DNA of 64,000 nt, taken from positions 2,852,001 to 2,916,000 of the forward strand of contig NZ_CP054836.1 in NCBI RefSeq assembly GCF_013358405.1, in the 5' to 3' direction. A model generated the notes under the pieces. That model saw only the letters and a program-made list of their open reading frames with translations, searched no databases and had not been told where the DNA came from. Below, one piece after another: positions 1-12,055 of this stretch (position 1 is its first letter; every line of letters starts with the position of its first letter). This DNA comes from Oricola thermophila (GTDB lineage Bacteria; Pseudomonadota; Alphaproteobacteria; Rhizobiales; Rhizobiaceae). The translations under genes and the position numbers were made by a program.

Positions 1-1385
1 CCGGCCCGCAGGATCTGCCCGCCGCTGAGCGACGCCACCGGCCGCAGCGCCGCATCGGCACGGAACATGAAGCGCGCCAGGGCGGCGCGGCAGGCATTGT
101 CGGTCGCATCCGGGTGGAGCCGCCGGAAATTGGCGAGAATCGAGACCGCGGGATCGAGCATGGTTACCTGCTGGTCGAGAAAGGCGAACCCCTCGATGAT
201 GCGAACGGTGCCGGAAAACGGCCTGAGCGCGCCTACCGCGAGGGCGAGAAGCGTGGTCTTGCCCGACCCGTTCGGCCCGGTGACGGCGATGCGTTCCGGC
301 CCCGCGACCGCAAAATCGAGATCGCGGATCACCGGCCTTTCCGGCTCGTAGCCGCCCGTCACCGCCTCCATCGCGAGCACGGTGCGGCCCGCCGGCAGAC
401 CGCTTGCGGGAAGCGAGACCGAGAGCGGCTGCAGCACTTCCACCCGCTTGCGCGCGTTTTCCAGACGGTCGGATGCCTGCCGCTCCCTTCTCTCGGCAAG
501 CCTTGCCATCGCGCCGCCGGTCGCCTCGCTGGTATCCTTCATCTTGCCGAGCAGGATGCGCGGCACTCCGCCGCTCGCCTTCCGGCGCCGCCCGGCGGAA
601 TCGCGGCGCGCCTTGCGCTCGGCGGCAAGCCGGCTCCGGCGCGCACCCTCGGCAACCAGCCTATCCGCGACGGCGAGATCGTGCCGCGCCGCCTCAAGCT
701 CCACCGCCTTGCGTTCGACGTAGTGGCTCCAGTTGCCACCATGGACGGCCGCGCCCAGCGACGAGAGCTCGACGATCGCGTCCATGCATTCCAGAAGCTC
801 GCGGTCGTGGCTGACGACGATCGCGCCGCAGCGCCAGGAGGACAGAAGGCGGACGACCGACTCGCGGCCCTCGCGGTCGAGATTGTTCGTCGGCTCGTCG
901 AGCAGGAGAAAATCCGGCTGCGCGAAGACCAGGGCCGCAAGACGGGCGCGGGTCTGCTGGCCACCGGACAGCGCCGCCAGCGGCACGCCGGGCGAAATGT
1001 CGAGACCGACGCCGGAAAGCGCTTCCCCTACCCGGATTTCGAGCGTCCAGTCGGCATCGGCCATTTCGGCGGCGGTCGCCTCGCCGCGCTCGGCGCGGGC
1101 CAGCAATGCAAGGCCCTCGCGCGCGCCGAACAGGTCGGCGACGGTCTCGCCGGGCGAAGCGCTCACCGCCTGGCGCAGCAAGGCGATCGAACCGCCGGCC
1201 GCGACCGATCCGGTGCGGGGCGCGAGGTTTCCCGCGATGATGTTCAGAAGCGTCGTCTTGCCCGTTCCGTTGCGACCGACGAGGCCGGTGCGAACGGGAC
1301 CGAAGGAAAGATCGATACCGGAAAGAACGGATGTTCCGTCAGGCGCGGACCAGGATATGTCGGACAGGATTATGGCGGCGGACAT
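1..1385 (-). CDS. ABC-F family ATPase, 3' end cut by window edge
   Basis: Duplicated ABC ATPase without membrane segments, the pattern of ABC-F proteins that act on ribosomes (translation factors or antibiotic-resistance proteins). The reading frame starts at an ATG whose complement is at 1383-1385 (MSAAIILSD) and stays open to base 1, so about 461 residues are visible. The first domain has Walker A VGRNGTGKTT, signature LSGGQQTRARLA and Walker B LLLDEPTNNLD; an arginine- and lysine-rich linker follows; the second domain has Walker A TGPNGSGKTT and ends at its signature (LSGGQ) near the edge. The truncation is an artefact of the window. Family assignment is firm; which ABC-F subgroup, and so which substrate or role, cannot be told from sequence reading alone. 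Confidence 0.88.
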   Translation of the reverse strand, partial: MSAAIILSDISWSAPDGTSVLSGIDLSFGPVRTGLVGRNGTGKTTLLNIIAGNLAPRTGSVAAGGSIALLRQAVSASPGETVADLFGAREGLALLARAERGEATAAEMADADWTLEIRVGEALSGVGLDISPGVPLAALSGGQQTRARLAALVFAQPDFLLLDEPTNNLDREGRESVVRLLSSWRCGAIVVSHDRELLECMDAIVELSSLGAAVHGGNWSHYVERKAVELEAARHDLAVADRLVAEGARRSRLAAERKARRDSAGRRRKASGGVPRILLGKMKDTSEATGGAMARLAERRERQASDRLENARKRVEVLQPLSVSLPASGLPAGRTVLAMEAVTGGYEPERPVIRDLDFAVAGPERIAVTGPNGSGKTTLLALAVGALRPFSGTVRIIEGFAFLDQQVTMLDPAVSILANFRRLHPDATDNACRAALARFMFRADAALRPVASLSGGQILRA

Positions 1386-1530
1386 GATGCAGGATTTCCC
1401 CGTTGGCAAGGCAAGGCGGCATTGCAATCGGGTTGAAATCCATTTCGGCGCACATCCTGTCTGTTCCGGATCGACGGGGCGGAAACTAGCGCAGCCGGAC
1501 CGGCCATTCAAGGCCGCGAACGGCGCAAGA

Positions 1531-1550
1531 AGCCCCGGAAGACCGGGGCT
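1531..1550 (-). terminator. Hairpin after the hydrolase gene
   Basis: Perfect 8-bp inverted repeat AGCCCCGG/CCGGGGCT with a 4-base loop lies about 20 bases past the stop codon of the minus-strand hydrolase. Only a short T-rich stretch follows on that strand, so it is a weak intrinsic terminator or an mRNA 3' stabiliser. Confidence 0.5.
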
Positions 1551-1568
1551 TCGCCTTCGAACGGGCGG

Positions 1569-2339
1569 TCAGGCGTACCAGTCGCCCATCTTAACCTCGG
1601 TGACGTCGCCGACCAGTTTCGCGAACTCGGCCGGGTCCTGCGTGCCGCCGTCGCGGCCGCGATAGTGATAGGGGTAGACGAATTTCGGCCGGAACTCCTG
1701 CACGGCGGACGCCGCCTGCGCGACATCCATGGTGAAGGGCAGGTTCATGCACAGGAACGCGAGGTCGATGTTCTCGAGCGCGCGCATCTCCGGGATGTCC
1801 TCGGTGTCGCCCGAAATGTAGATCCGGAAGCCCTCGAAGGAGAGGACATAGCCGTTGTCGCGGCCCTGCGGATGGAAGATCTTGCGTTCCTCGGTGGTGT
1901 TGTAGGCGGGAATCGCATCGATCGGAACGCCGTTGAAGGCCGTCGATTCGCCGTTGGCGATCGCCGAGGCCCTGGCCTTGAGCGCCTCGGGCAACATGCC
2001 ATGAACGGCGGGATTGGCGATGATCACCGTGCCGTCGGCGACGAGGGCGGCGAGCGTGTCGGCATTGTAGTGGTCGCCGTGCTCGTGGGTGACGAGGATC
2101 AGGTCCGGGGCCGGATGACCGGCATAGGCGGAGGCCTCGCCGACCGGATCGACATAGATGGTGCCGGCCGGCGTCCCGAGCACGACCGAGGCGTGTGCTA
2201 CCGGATGGACCGCGATGTCGCCGGCATCGGTCGAGAACATGTCGGCCTCGTGGCCCGCCGCACGCGCGGCAAAGGGAAGAATCGTGACCGTGCCGGCGGC
2301 GGCAGCCACAGTGCAGAAATGGCGTCGTGTCAGTTGCAT
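1569..2339 (-). CDS. Tat-exported metallo-beta-lactamase-fold metal-dependent hydrolase
   Basis: About 256 residues. The N-terminus MQLTRRHFC followed by an alanine-rich hydrophobic stretch ending ARA is a twin-arginine signal peptide, so the enzyme probably folds in the cytoplasm and works in the periplasm. Metal ligands of the metallo-beta-lactamase fold are visible: VTHEHGDHYN (HxHxDH) near the middle, the Asp of YISGDTED, and a C-terminal His in YPYHYRG. The layout resembles UlaG/YycJ-like beta-lactamase superfamily hydrolases; substrate unknown. I chose the internal ATG (2337-2339) because an AGG lies about nine bases upstream and the Tat motif begins there; longer in-frame starts up to 2447 would bury the signal peptide. 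Confidence 0.8.
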   Translation of the reverse strand: MQLTRRHFCTVAAAAGTVTILPFAARAAGHEADMFSTDAGDIAVHPVAHASVVLGTPAGTIYVDPVGEASAYAGHPAPDLILVTHEHGDHYNADTLAALVADGTVIIANPAVHGMLPEALKARASAIANGESTAFNGVPIDAIPAYNTTEERKIFHPQGRDNGYVLSFEGFRIYISGDTEDIPEMRALENIDLAFLCMNLPFTMDVAQAASAVQEFRPKFVYPYHYRGRDGGTQDPAEFAKLVGDVTEVKMGDWYA

Positions 2340-2488
2340 GGCAGACCTCATATCGATGTTTCCCGCGGGAACACGGCCGAGCGCTCCGGCCGCACGTTGC
2401 GTGCAGTAGCTCAGGCTGCGGTGCAAAAGCGGCAATTCCGGGCGCACGGAGGGGAGCGGACGATCAACTGTCCGTGAAGACGGGCCGC

Positions 2489-2713
2489 CTACCGCGCCGA
2501 CACGCCGCTGTGCACCGAATCCCGGCCGGCGGCATCCGGCCGTTCATCGGCGCCATCGCCGGCAATGCCGTAATAGGCGGCGATCTCCGCCTCGCTCAGG
2601 CCGAGATCCAGAAGGGCTTCCCATGCCCGGCGACGCAGCTGCAACAGCTCGTAGCGGACGTCTCGGGCATCAATCATGTCAAATTCGGGGTGCAACCGGG
2701 GAGCGTTGGGCAT
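2489..2713 (-). CDS. Small conserved-type hypothetical protein
   Basis: A 74-residue soluble protein (MPNAPRLHPEFDMIDARDV...) that I do not recognise by function. It is rich in Arg, Leu, Glu and Ala, predicted helical in its centre, with a polar glycine/aspartate-rich tail. An in-frame ATG exists 12 bases upstream, but GGAGGAG sits directly before the chosen ATG and the upstream one has no ribosome binding site. It is divergent from pgi and stands alone between the hydrolase and pgi. Confidence 0.5.
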   Translation of the reverse strand: MPNAPRLHPEFDMIDARDVRYELLQLRRRAWEALLDLGLSEAEIAAYYGIAGDGADERPDAAGRDSVHSGVSAR

Positions 2714-2955
2714 GATCTCCTCCATGGAAATTACGGCGATCGGGCATTGCCCCTCCGCCTACACCGCCGACATGCCAATTCGATGAAAAAACCGCGGCAG
2801 AAAGAAGGCGCGGCACGATTTCCCGATTTCGGGCCGCAATATCCTGCCGTGCCGGGAAACATGCCGCCCGCGCACGCCGATCGCTTGCAATCGACGCCGA
2901 CAAGCTCTTTAACAGCGCCATTCCGCCATCTCCTAGCGAAGGGGAGTTCCCTGAC

Positions 2956-4593
<1,638 letters not shown>

Positions 4594-4614
4594 GACCGGT
4601 TACGGCACCTCCGG

Positions 4615-4632
4615 CGGGCCACTTGCGGCCCG
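4615..4632 (+). terminator. Short GC hairpin downstream of pgi
   Basis: CGGGCC/GGCCCG arms with a 6-base loop, in the 85-base gap between pgi and the dehydratase. There is no T-tract, so it could equally be an intercistronic RNA hairpin if the two genes are cotranscribed. Confidence 0.35.
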
Positions 4633-4678
4633 TCCGCGCATGGCCTAACGCTGGCGCGAACGATCAGGGGAAACATCG

Positions 4679-6478
4679 ATGACAAGCCGTACAGGGAAAA
4701 AGCTGCGCAGCCAGGAATGGTTCGACAATCCCGACGATCCGGGCATGACCGCACTCTACCTGGAGCGCTATCTCAATTACGGGCTGACGCGCGAGGAACT
4801 GCAGTCGGGCAAGCCGATCATCGGCATCGCGCAGACCGGCTCCGACCTCTCGCCGTGCAACCGCCACCACGTGGAACTGGCCAAGCGGGTGCGCGCGGGC
4901 ATCATCGCCGCGGGCGGCATCCCGTTCGAGTTTCCCTGCCACCCGATCCAGGAGACGGGCAAGCGGCCGACCGCCTCGCTCGACCGCAACCTGGCCTACC
5001 TGTCGCTGGTCGAGGTGCTCTACGGCTACCCGATCGACGGCGTGGTGCTGACCATCGGCTGCGACAAGACCACGCCGGCGCTGCTGATGGCGGCGGCGAC
5101 GGTGAACATCCCGGCCATCGCCCTGTCGGTCGGCCCGATGCTGAACGGCTGGCACCGGGGCGAGCGCACCGGCTCGGGCACGGTGGTGTGGAAATCGCGC
5201 GAAAGGCTGTCGGCGGGCGAGATCGACTACGACGAGTTCATGGAGATCGTCTCCTCCTCGGCGCCGTCGGTGGGCTACTGCAACACGATGGGCACGGCGA
5301 CGACGATGAATTCGCTGGCCGAGGCACTGGGCATGCAGCTGCCGAGCGCGGCCGCGATCCCGGCCCCCTATCGCGAGCGCGGACAAATCTCCTACGAGAC
5401 CGGAAGACGCATCGTGGAGATGGTGCACGAGGACCTGAAGCCCTCCGACATCATGACCCGCGAGGCCTTCGAGAACGCCATCGTGGTCAACTCGGCCATC
5501 GGCGGCTCGACCAACGCGCCGATCCACCTCAACGCGGTGGCACGGCATCTCGGCGTCAAGCTGGACAACGACGACTGGCAGGCCCTCGGCCACAAGATTC
5601 CGCTGCTGGTCAACCTGCAGCCGGCCGGCGAGTATCTCGGCGAGGACTTCTGCCGCGCCGGCGGCGTACCGGCGGTGGTGATGGAACTGATGAAGGCGGA
5701 CCTGCTGCCGCACCCCGACGCGATCACCGCCAACGGAAAGTCCATCGGCGAGAACTGCCGCGACACGGAAAACCTGAACCCCGACGTGATCCGCGGCGCC
5801 GACGCGCCGCTGAAGGAACATGCCGGCTTCATCAACCTGAAGGGCAACCTGTTCGACTCCGCGATCATGAAGACCAGCGTGATCTCGGAGGAGTTCCGCG
5901 AGCGCTACCTCTCCAACCCGGACGACCCGGAGGCCTTCGAGGGCAAGGCCGCCGTGTTCGACGGGCCGGAAGACTACCACAGGCGCATCGACGACCCCGC
6001 CGAGGCGATCGACGAGAACACCATCCTGGTGATGCGCGGCGCCGGGCCGATCGGCTATCCGGGCGCGGCCGAAGTGGTCAACATGCAGCCGCCGGACTAC
6101 CTGATCAGGAAGGGCGTGCATTCCCTGCCCTGCATCGGCGACGGCCGCCAGTCGGGCACGTCCGGGTCGCCGTCGATCCTCAACGCCTCGCCGGAAGCCG
6201 CCGCGATGGGCGGGCTGGCGCTGCTCAGGAACGGCGACCGCATCCGCATCGACCTGGCGAGAGGCGAAGCCAACATACTGGTGTCCGACGAGGAACTGGC
6301 GGCGCGACGCAGGGCGCTGGAGGAGGAAGGCGGCTACGCCTACCCCGCGCACCAGACGCCGTGGCAGGAAATCCAGCGCGGCATGGTCGACCAGCTTTCC
6401 GAAGGCATGGTGCTGAAACCGGCGGTCAAGTACCAGCACGTCGCGCAGACCAAGGGCCTGCCGCGCAACAATCACTGA
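4679..6478 (+). CDS. IlvD/EDD-family sugar-acid dehydratase (D-xylonate / L-arabinonate type)
   Basis: Fe-S dehydratase of 599 residues. The N-terminal [30 protein letters not shown] opening (seen at residues 10-36), [23 protein letters not shown] with a cluster cysteine, [14 protein letters not shown] and GGSTNAP, plus an end matching AVKYQ...PRNNH, place it with pentonate dehydratases such as Caulobacter XylD rather than with the branched-chain IlvD or Entner-Doudoroff Edd, as I recall those families. The reaction would be removal of water from an aldonic acid to a 2-keto-3-deoxy acid. No pentose dehydrogenase or lactonase lies beside it; the neighbours are pgi and the alpha-glucoside operon, so the real substrate could also be a hexonate. 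AGGGGA precedes the ATG. Confidence 0.85.
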   Translation: MTSRTGKKLRSQEWFDNPDDPGMTALYLERYLNYGLTREELQSGKPIIGIAQTGSDLSPCNRHHVELAKRVRAGIIAAGGIPFEFPCHPIQETGKRPTASLDRNLAYLSLVEVLYGYPIDGVVLTIGCDKTTPALLMAAATVNIPAIALSVGPMLNGWHRGERTGSGTVVWKSRERLSAGEIDYDEFMEIVSSSAPSVGYCNTMGTATTMNSLAEALGMQLPSAAAIPAPYRERGQISYETGRRIVEMVHEDLKPSDIMTREAFENAIVVNSAIGGSTNAPIHLNAVARHLGVKLDNDDWQALGHKIPLLVNLQPAGEYLGEDFCRAGGVPAVVMELMKADLLPHPDAITANGKSIGENCRDTENLNPDVIRGADAPLKEHAGFINLKGNLFDSAIMKTSVISEEFRERYLSNPDDPEAFEGKAAVFDGPEDYHRRIDDPAEAIDENTILVMRGAGPIGYPGAAEVVNMQPPDYLIRKGVHSLPCIGDGRQSGTSGSPSILNASPEAAAMGGLALLRNGDRIRIDLARGEANILVSDEELAARRRALEEEGGYAYPAHQTPWQEIQRGMVDQLSEGMVLKPAVKYQHVAQTKGLPRNNH

Positions 6479-6483
6479 ACGAA

Positions 6484-6505
6484 AAGCCCTGCTCGCGCGG
6501 GGCTT
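6484..6505. terminator. Hairpin between convergent dehydratase and aglK
   Basis: AAGCCC...GGGCTT arms flank a GC-rich centre, preceded by AAAA and followed by CCTT, right after the dehydratase stop. It lies between convergent genes and may end transcription from both sides. Confidence 0.55.
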
Positions 6506-6556
6506 CCTTCATCGAGAGGGGCCGGTCGGACGATCGCGCGCCGCCGGCTGGAACCG

Positions 6557-7669
<1,113 letters not shown>

Positions 7670-7702
7670 GGTGCTTCTTCCTCCCTCAGCTGCCGCGCCA
7701 GA

Positions 7703-9370
7703 TCATTTCACACGGCCAATGAAACCGCCAAGCGCCTTCAAACGGACAACGCCGTCCTCCGCGACACCGTCCAGCCCGGCGGCCTCGACAGGTGCCGCAT
7801 TCACGCCAGGTGCAAACTCGCAATCCTCGTGGCCTAGATTGAAGGCGCACAGAAGCGTCGTCTCGCCGTCGGTGCGCAGGAATGCCACGACGTCCTCCGG
7901 CGCATCCACGAAGCGAATGTCTCCCTTGGCCAAGACCGGATGGTCGCGCCGGAATTCCAGGAAGGCACGGTAAAACTCGTAGACGCTTTCCGGATTTCCC
8001 TGCTGGGTATCGACGGCCATCGCGCGATGGATGTCCGGCACCGGAAGCCAGGGCTTGCCGGTCGTGAAACCGCCATTGGGCAGGTTGGACGACCAGACCA
8101 TCGGCGTGCGGCAGCCGTCCCGCCCCTTGTATTTCGGCCAGAAGCGGATGCCATAGGGATCCTGCAGGTCCTCATAGGCGATATCGGCCTCGGGCAGACC
8201 GAGTTCCTCGCCCTGATAGATGCAGACCGAGCCGCGCATGGTCAGGAGCATCGCCGCAACGAGCTTGAGGAACCGCTGGGGATCGCGCTCATGGGCGCCC
8301 CACCGCGTGGCGTGGCGCGGCACGTCGTGGTTGGAAAATGCCCAGCAGGACCACCCGTCCGCCGCCTCGCGCTCGAACCTCTCGATGATCGAGCGCACCC
8401 GGGACGCGTTGATGCGTACCGGCGCAAGAAAATCGAAGGAATAGCACATGTGGATGCGGTCGTTGCCCGCGGTGTACTCGGCCAGAAGCTGCAACCCGCG
8501 GTGCGCGTCGCCGATCTCGCCAACCGCCGCGGCGGCCGGGAACTCGTCCAGCACGGCACGGAACCGCTTCAGGAACTCGATGTTCTCCGGCTGGCTCTTG
8601 TCGTAGAGGTGATCCTGGTAGTTGTAGGGATTGACGTCCGGCGCGATCGCGTTGTTGCGATGCTCCGGCGGCAGGACCGGGTTGTCCTGCAGCGTCTTCG
8701 AGTGGAAATAGAAATTGATGGTGTCCAGACGGAAGCCGTCGACGCCCAGCTCCAGCCAGAAGCGGGTGATGTCGAGCAGTTCGTCCTGGACGTCCGGATT
8801 GTGAAAATTGAGATCCGGCTGGCTCGAAAGAAAATTGTGCAGATAGTACTGGCGGCGGTTCGTGTCCCATTCCCATGCCGAGCCGCCGAAGATCGACAGC
8901 CAGTTGTTGGGCGGCGTGCCATCCGGCTTGGGATCGGCCCAGACATACCAGTCGGCCTTTGGATTGTCCCGGCTGGAGCGGCTTTCGACGAACCAGGGAT
9001 GCTGGTCCGACGTGTGGGAGATGACAAGATCGATCATCACCCGCAGGCCGAGGCGATGCGCATCCTCGACGAGAGCGCGGAAATCCTCCAGGCTGCCGAA
9101 CATCGGATCGATGCCGCGATAATCCGACACGTCGTAGCCGAAATCCTTCATCGGCGAAGGGAAGAAGGGGGAAATCCAGATCGCATCCGCACCGAGATTG
9201 GCAATGTAAGGCAGGCGCTGGCGGATGCCCGCCAGATCGCCGATGCCGTCGCCGTTGGAATCCTGGAAGGAACGCGGATAGATCTGGTAGATCACCGCGC
9301 CGCGCCACCAATCGGGATCGGGCTGAACCAGAACCTCCGGTTGTTCAGCCACGGAAGCGAATACGCTCAT
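7703..9370 (-). CDS. aglA: GH13 alpha-glucosidase AglA
   Basis: Cytoplasmic alpha-glucosidase of 555 residues, expected to split imported maltose, sucrose, trehalose or related alpha-glucosides. Glycoside hydrolase 13 landmarks: VIYQIYPRSFQDSNGDGIGD at the N-terminus (TIM barrel start), DLVISHTSDQHPWF (conserved region I), DGFRLDTINF with the nucleophile Asp (region II), AVGEIGD with the acid/base Glu (region III) and FSNHDVPRHATRWG with the stabilising Asp (region IV). There is no signal peptide, fitting hydrolysis after transport. The gene lies between the permease genes and aglK; the short 11-base gap to aglG suggests one transcript. Confidence 0.93.
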   Translation of the reverse strand: MSVFASVAEQPEVLVQPDPDWWRGAVIYQIYPRSFQDSNGDGIGDLAGIRQRLPYIANLGADAIWISPFFPSPMKDFGYDVSDYRGIDPMFGSLEDFRALVEDAHRLGLRVMIDLVISHTSDQHPWFVESRSSRDNPKADWYVWADPKPDGTPPNNWLSIFGGSAWEWDTNRRQYYLHNFLSSQPDLNFHNPDVQDELLDITRFWLELGVDGFRLDTINFYFHSKTLQDNPVLPPEHRNNAIAPDVNPYNYQDHLYDKSQPENIEFLKRFRAVLDEFPAAAAVGEIGDAHRGLQLLAEYTAGNDRIHMCYSFDFLAPVRINASRVRSIIERFEREAADGWSCWAFSNHDVPRHATRWGAHERDPQRFLKLVAAMLLTMRGSVCIYQGEELGLPEADIAYEDLQDPYGIRFWPKYKGRDGCRTPMVWSSNLPNGGFTTGKPWLPVPDIHRAMAVDTQQGNPESVYEFYRAFLEFRRDHPVLAKGDIRFVDAPEDVVAFLRTDGETTLLCAFNLGHEDCEFAPGVNAAPVEAAGLDGVAEDGVVRLKALGGFIGRVK

Positions 9371-9381
9371 ATATCAGAACC

Positions 9382-10719
9382 TCACTTGACGGAGCCGGCC
9401 AACAGGCCGCGCACCAGATAGCGTTGCATTGCGAAAAACACGACGAGCGGAACGGCAATCGATACAAAAGCCGCCGTCGCGAGAATTTCCCAGTTTCCGC
9501 CACGCGTGCCCAACAACTCGACGATCTGGTTGGTCATGACCGTCGTGTCGCCCGTCGCGTCGATCAGGAACACCTTTGCGACCAGCAGGTCGTTCCAGGT
9601 CCACAGGAACTGGAAGATGGCGAAGGACGCGAGTGCCGGGAACGACAACGGCAGGACGATGCGCGTGAAAATCTGGAAATCCGTGGCGCCATCGACCTTT
9701 GCGCATTCGATGATGTCGCGCGGAAGGCCGACCATGTAGTTGCGCAGAAGGTAGATGGCCAGCGGCAGTCCGAAGCCCGTATGGGCAAGCCAGACGCCAA
9801 GATAGCCCTTGCCGATGCCGATGCCCAGATGCAGGCGCAGGAGCGGAATGAGGGCCAGCTGAAGCGGCACGACGAGCAAGGCGACGACCGCCGCGATCAG
9901 GAGCGCCCTGCCCGGGAACCGCATCCAGGCAAGCGCGTAGGCGGCGAAGGCGGCGATCACGATCGGGATCACCGTCGCCGGGATCGTCACGGTCAGCGTG
10001 GAGAAGAATGCCTTCGCCATGCTGTCGGTCGTCTGCGCGCCCGCGACGGTACCGGTGGAAAGACCGAACAGGTAGACCAGGGCGACGAGCAGCGCGATGC
10101 CGCCGACCCAGGGCGCCGCCGACGCGACCATGTCGGTGCGCTCTCTCACCAGGAGCCGGACAACCGCCCCGAAGGCCACGGCGGCGAGCATGAAGAGCAG
10201 CAGCCGCTGGACGACGTTCTTGCCAAGCACCTTGTCATAGTTCTCAAGGGTGAATTCCGGCGGGGTGGTCGCGGTCACGAAAACCCGCTCGCCTCGACGC
10301 CCGGAGAACTCCACGTCGTTCTCGAGCCGATAGTCGCCATTGGCCTGGACGGTCAGGCGCCCGTCGTCACCCATGTCGGCCGTCTCTCCGGGGGCATAGT
10401 CGGAAATCGCTCGCGACGATATCCCCCAGGCGGATATCTCCGACTCCGCGACACGGTCATTGTCCGAAAAGATGTTGCCCCGGATGACGAACAGGTCGCC
10501 CTCGCGGACCTGCGTGTCGGGCGCCGACGTGCGCAGCACGAGATTCTGCTCCTGCGGAAACAGCGCCTTCCACCAGCCACTGGCCGATATCTGGTCGGCG
10601 GTGCGGAAGGACGAAACGAACAGGCCGACTGTCGGGAACAGCCAGAGAAGAACCAGCGCGAGGACCGAAAGATGGACCGCCCAGGTGAGAGTCGGCTTGC
10701 TGCCTGCAATCGATGACAT
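9382..10719 (-). CDS. aglG: Alpha-glucoside ABC transporter permease AglG (with extra membrane insert)
   Basis: Inner-membrane MalG-type permease of 445 residues. The binding-protein-dependent transport motif ECAKVDGATDFQIFTRIVLP around residue 345 docks the ATPase. A long periplasmic loop follows the first membrane segment (residues about 40-165), as in MalF/AglG-type proteins. Between that loop and the core domain there is an unusual stretch (about residues 165-230) with two additional hydrophobic helices (RLLLFMLAAVAFGAVVRLL and GGIALLVALVYLFGL). The rhizobial AglG I recall is nearer 380 residues, so this looks like an insertion. Its partner AglF has a comparable insert. A strong GAGGGGGG site precedes the ATG. 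Confidence 0.9.
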   Translation of the reverse strand: MSSIAGSKPTLTWAVHLSVLALVLLWLFPTVGLFVSSFRTADQISASGWWKALFPQEQNLVLRTSAPDTQVREGDLFVIRGNIFSDNDRVAESEISAWGISSRAISDYAPGETADMGDDGRLTVQANGDYRLENDVEFSGRRGERVFVTATTPPEFTLENYDKVLGKNVVQRLLLFMLAAVAFGAVVRLLVRERTDMVASAAPWVGGIALLVALVYLFGLSTGTVAGAQTTDSMAKAFFSTLTVTIPATVIPIVIAAFAAYALAWMRFPGRALLIAAVVALLVVPLQLALIPLLRLHLGIGIGKGYLGVWLAHTGFGLPLAIYLLRNYMVGLPRDIIECAKVDGATDFQIFTRIVLPLSFPALASFAIFQFLWTWNDLLVAKVFLIDATGDTTVMTNQIVELLGTRGGNWEILATAAFVSIAVPLVVFFAMQRYLVRGLLAGSVK

Positions 10720-10733
10720 GACTTCGTCCCCCC

Positions 10734-11975
10734 TCAGCGCATTTCCTTACGCGCGTTGTAGACGTTCCAGACCAGGATCGGCAGAACGAGCAGCATGATC
10801 ACGATCGCGCTCGCGGAGCCGACGCCCCAGTCATTGGCGCGAAACAGCTTGTCGTACATGTAGTTCGCCAGGACCTGCGTCTCCCACTGGCCGTTGGTCA
10901 TCGCGAAGACGATGTCGAAGACCTTGAGAACGACCAGGGTGATGGTGGTCCAGACGACGACGATGGTGCCCATGATCTGCGGCACCTTGATCCGGAAGAA
11001 GATGTCGAAGGGATTGGCACCGTCGATGACGGCGGCCTCGATGGTCTCTTCCGGTATGCCGCGCAGCGCCGCCGACAGGATGACCATCGCGAAGCCGGTC
11101 TGGATCCAGACCAGGACAACCATGAGGAAGAAATTGTTCCAGAAGGGAATCGTCAGCCAGGTCTGCGGCTCGCCGTAGGGCAATGCCACGGTGAGAACCG
11201 GGAGAATCGATCTCGACGCCAGGAAACCGAGCCAGGCAGCACCCGCGGCGACGATCACGCGCACGAGCGCGGTCAGCCGGGACCCGCCGGAATGCGCCGT
11301 GTTCCGGCGCAGCAACGGCACGAGGGCGAGGTAAATCACGTAGAGCATGAGGACCGCGAATGCGGCCAGCAGGACCGCGGGCAGCAACCTCAGGACGACG
11401 AAGGACCAGACACCGCCGTCGAAAGCCAGCCACACGGCATTGAGAACGCCGATCTGCTCCTGTCCGGCGGGACGGGTGTCATAAACAAGCTTGAAGATCA
11501 CCGAGGCGCCGACAAAGGAAATCGCCATCGGCATGAAGATCAGCGACTTGGCGATGCTGCCCCACTTGATGCGGTCGGTGAGCTGGGCCGCCATCAGGCC
11601 GAAGGCGGTCGACGCCGCCGGCACGACGATCAGCCAGAGCATGTTGTTGCGCATGGCCTCCCAGAACTTCGGCTCGCCAACCATCTGGCGATAGTTCTCG
11701 AGGCCGACGAACGCGCCCCCGAGATTGCGGTCGGTCAGTGACAGGCGCAAGGTCTCAATGACGGGATAGGCCAGGTACAGCCCGAGGGCGAAGATCGCGG
11801 GAAAAAGAAACAGCCAGGGCCGTACCATGTTGGCGCGGTTGATGTTGCGCCCGGCCTGCGGCCCCTTCGCCGGAAAGAGAAAACGGTCCAGGACGAAATT
11901 CGAGAAATAGAAGTAACCGACGCATCCACCGACGCCGATGATGATCGTTATCAAGCCTTGCAACGCCGGATGCAT
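10734..11975 (-). CDS. aglF: Alpha-glucoside ABC transporter permease AglF (with extra membrane insert)
   Basis: Inner-membrane MalF-type permease of 413 residues, partner of AglG. Core features: LFLFPAIFALGLYLAYPVIETLRLS, the LENYRQMVG segment, and the ATPase-docking EAA motif EAAVIDGANPFDIFFRIKVPQ near residue 330. Between about residues 205 and 290 sits a stretch with two or three hydrophobic helices (LRLLPAVLLAAFAVLMLYVI, VIVAAGAAWLGFLAS), whereas I would expect NAV... to run almost directly into the GEPQTWLTIPFWNN segment in S. meliloti AglF. GGGAGG lies seven bases before the ATG. Fourteen bases separate its stop from aglG. Confidence 0.9.
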   Translation of the reverse strand: MHPALQGLITIIIGVGGCVGYFYFSNFVLDRFLFPAKGPQAGRNINRANMVRPWLFLFPAIFALGLYLAYPVIETLRLSLTDRNLGGAFVGLENYRQMVGEPKFWEAMRNNMLWLIVVPAASTAFGLMAAQLTDRIKWGSIAKSLIFMPMAISFVGASVIFKLVYDTRPAGQEQIGVLNAVWLAFDGGVWSFVVLRLLPAVLLAAFAVLMLYVIYLALVPLLRRNTAHSGGSRLTALVRVIVAAGAAWLGFLASRSILPVLTVALPYGEPQTWLTIPFWNNFFLMVVLVWIQTGFAMVILSAALRGIPEETIEAAVIDGANPFDIFFRIKVPQIMGTIVVVWTTITLVVLKVFDIVFAMTNGQWETQVLANYMYDKLFRANDWGVGSASAIVIMLLVLPILVWNVYNARKEMR

Positions 11976-12007
11976 GGTTATCCCTCCCCCGATTGCGCGT
12001 CATCTGC

Positions 12008-12035
12008 GCGATCCGGGGCCGGAGCCCCGGATCGC
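12008..12035 (-). other. Perfect 12-bp intercistronic hairpin between aglE and aglF
   Basis: GCGATCCGGGGC and GCCCCGGATCGC are perfect complements around a 4-base loop, in the 80-base gap between the binding-protein gene and the permease genes. Such hairpins often protect the upstream message and let the binding protein be made in excess (malE-malF in E. coli is the classic case). No T-run follows on the minus strand, so read-through is likely. Confidence 0.7.
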
Positions 12036-12055
12036 AATGAAGCGTTGTCGACCGG

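Noticed and set aside
1..1385. ABC-F gene considered as a truncated pseudogene
   Set aside because: The frame is open to the first base of the window; the missing end is due to the window limit.
4664..6475. Long open frame (about 600 codons) on the minus strand opposite the dehydratase gene
   Set aside because: GC-rich genes with strong codon bias leave open antisense frames. The translation is Arg/His/Val-rich without motifs, while the plus strand encodes a clear IlvD/EDD enzyme.
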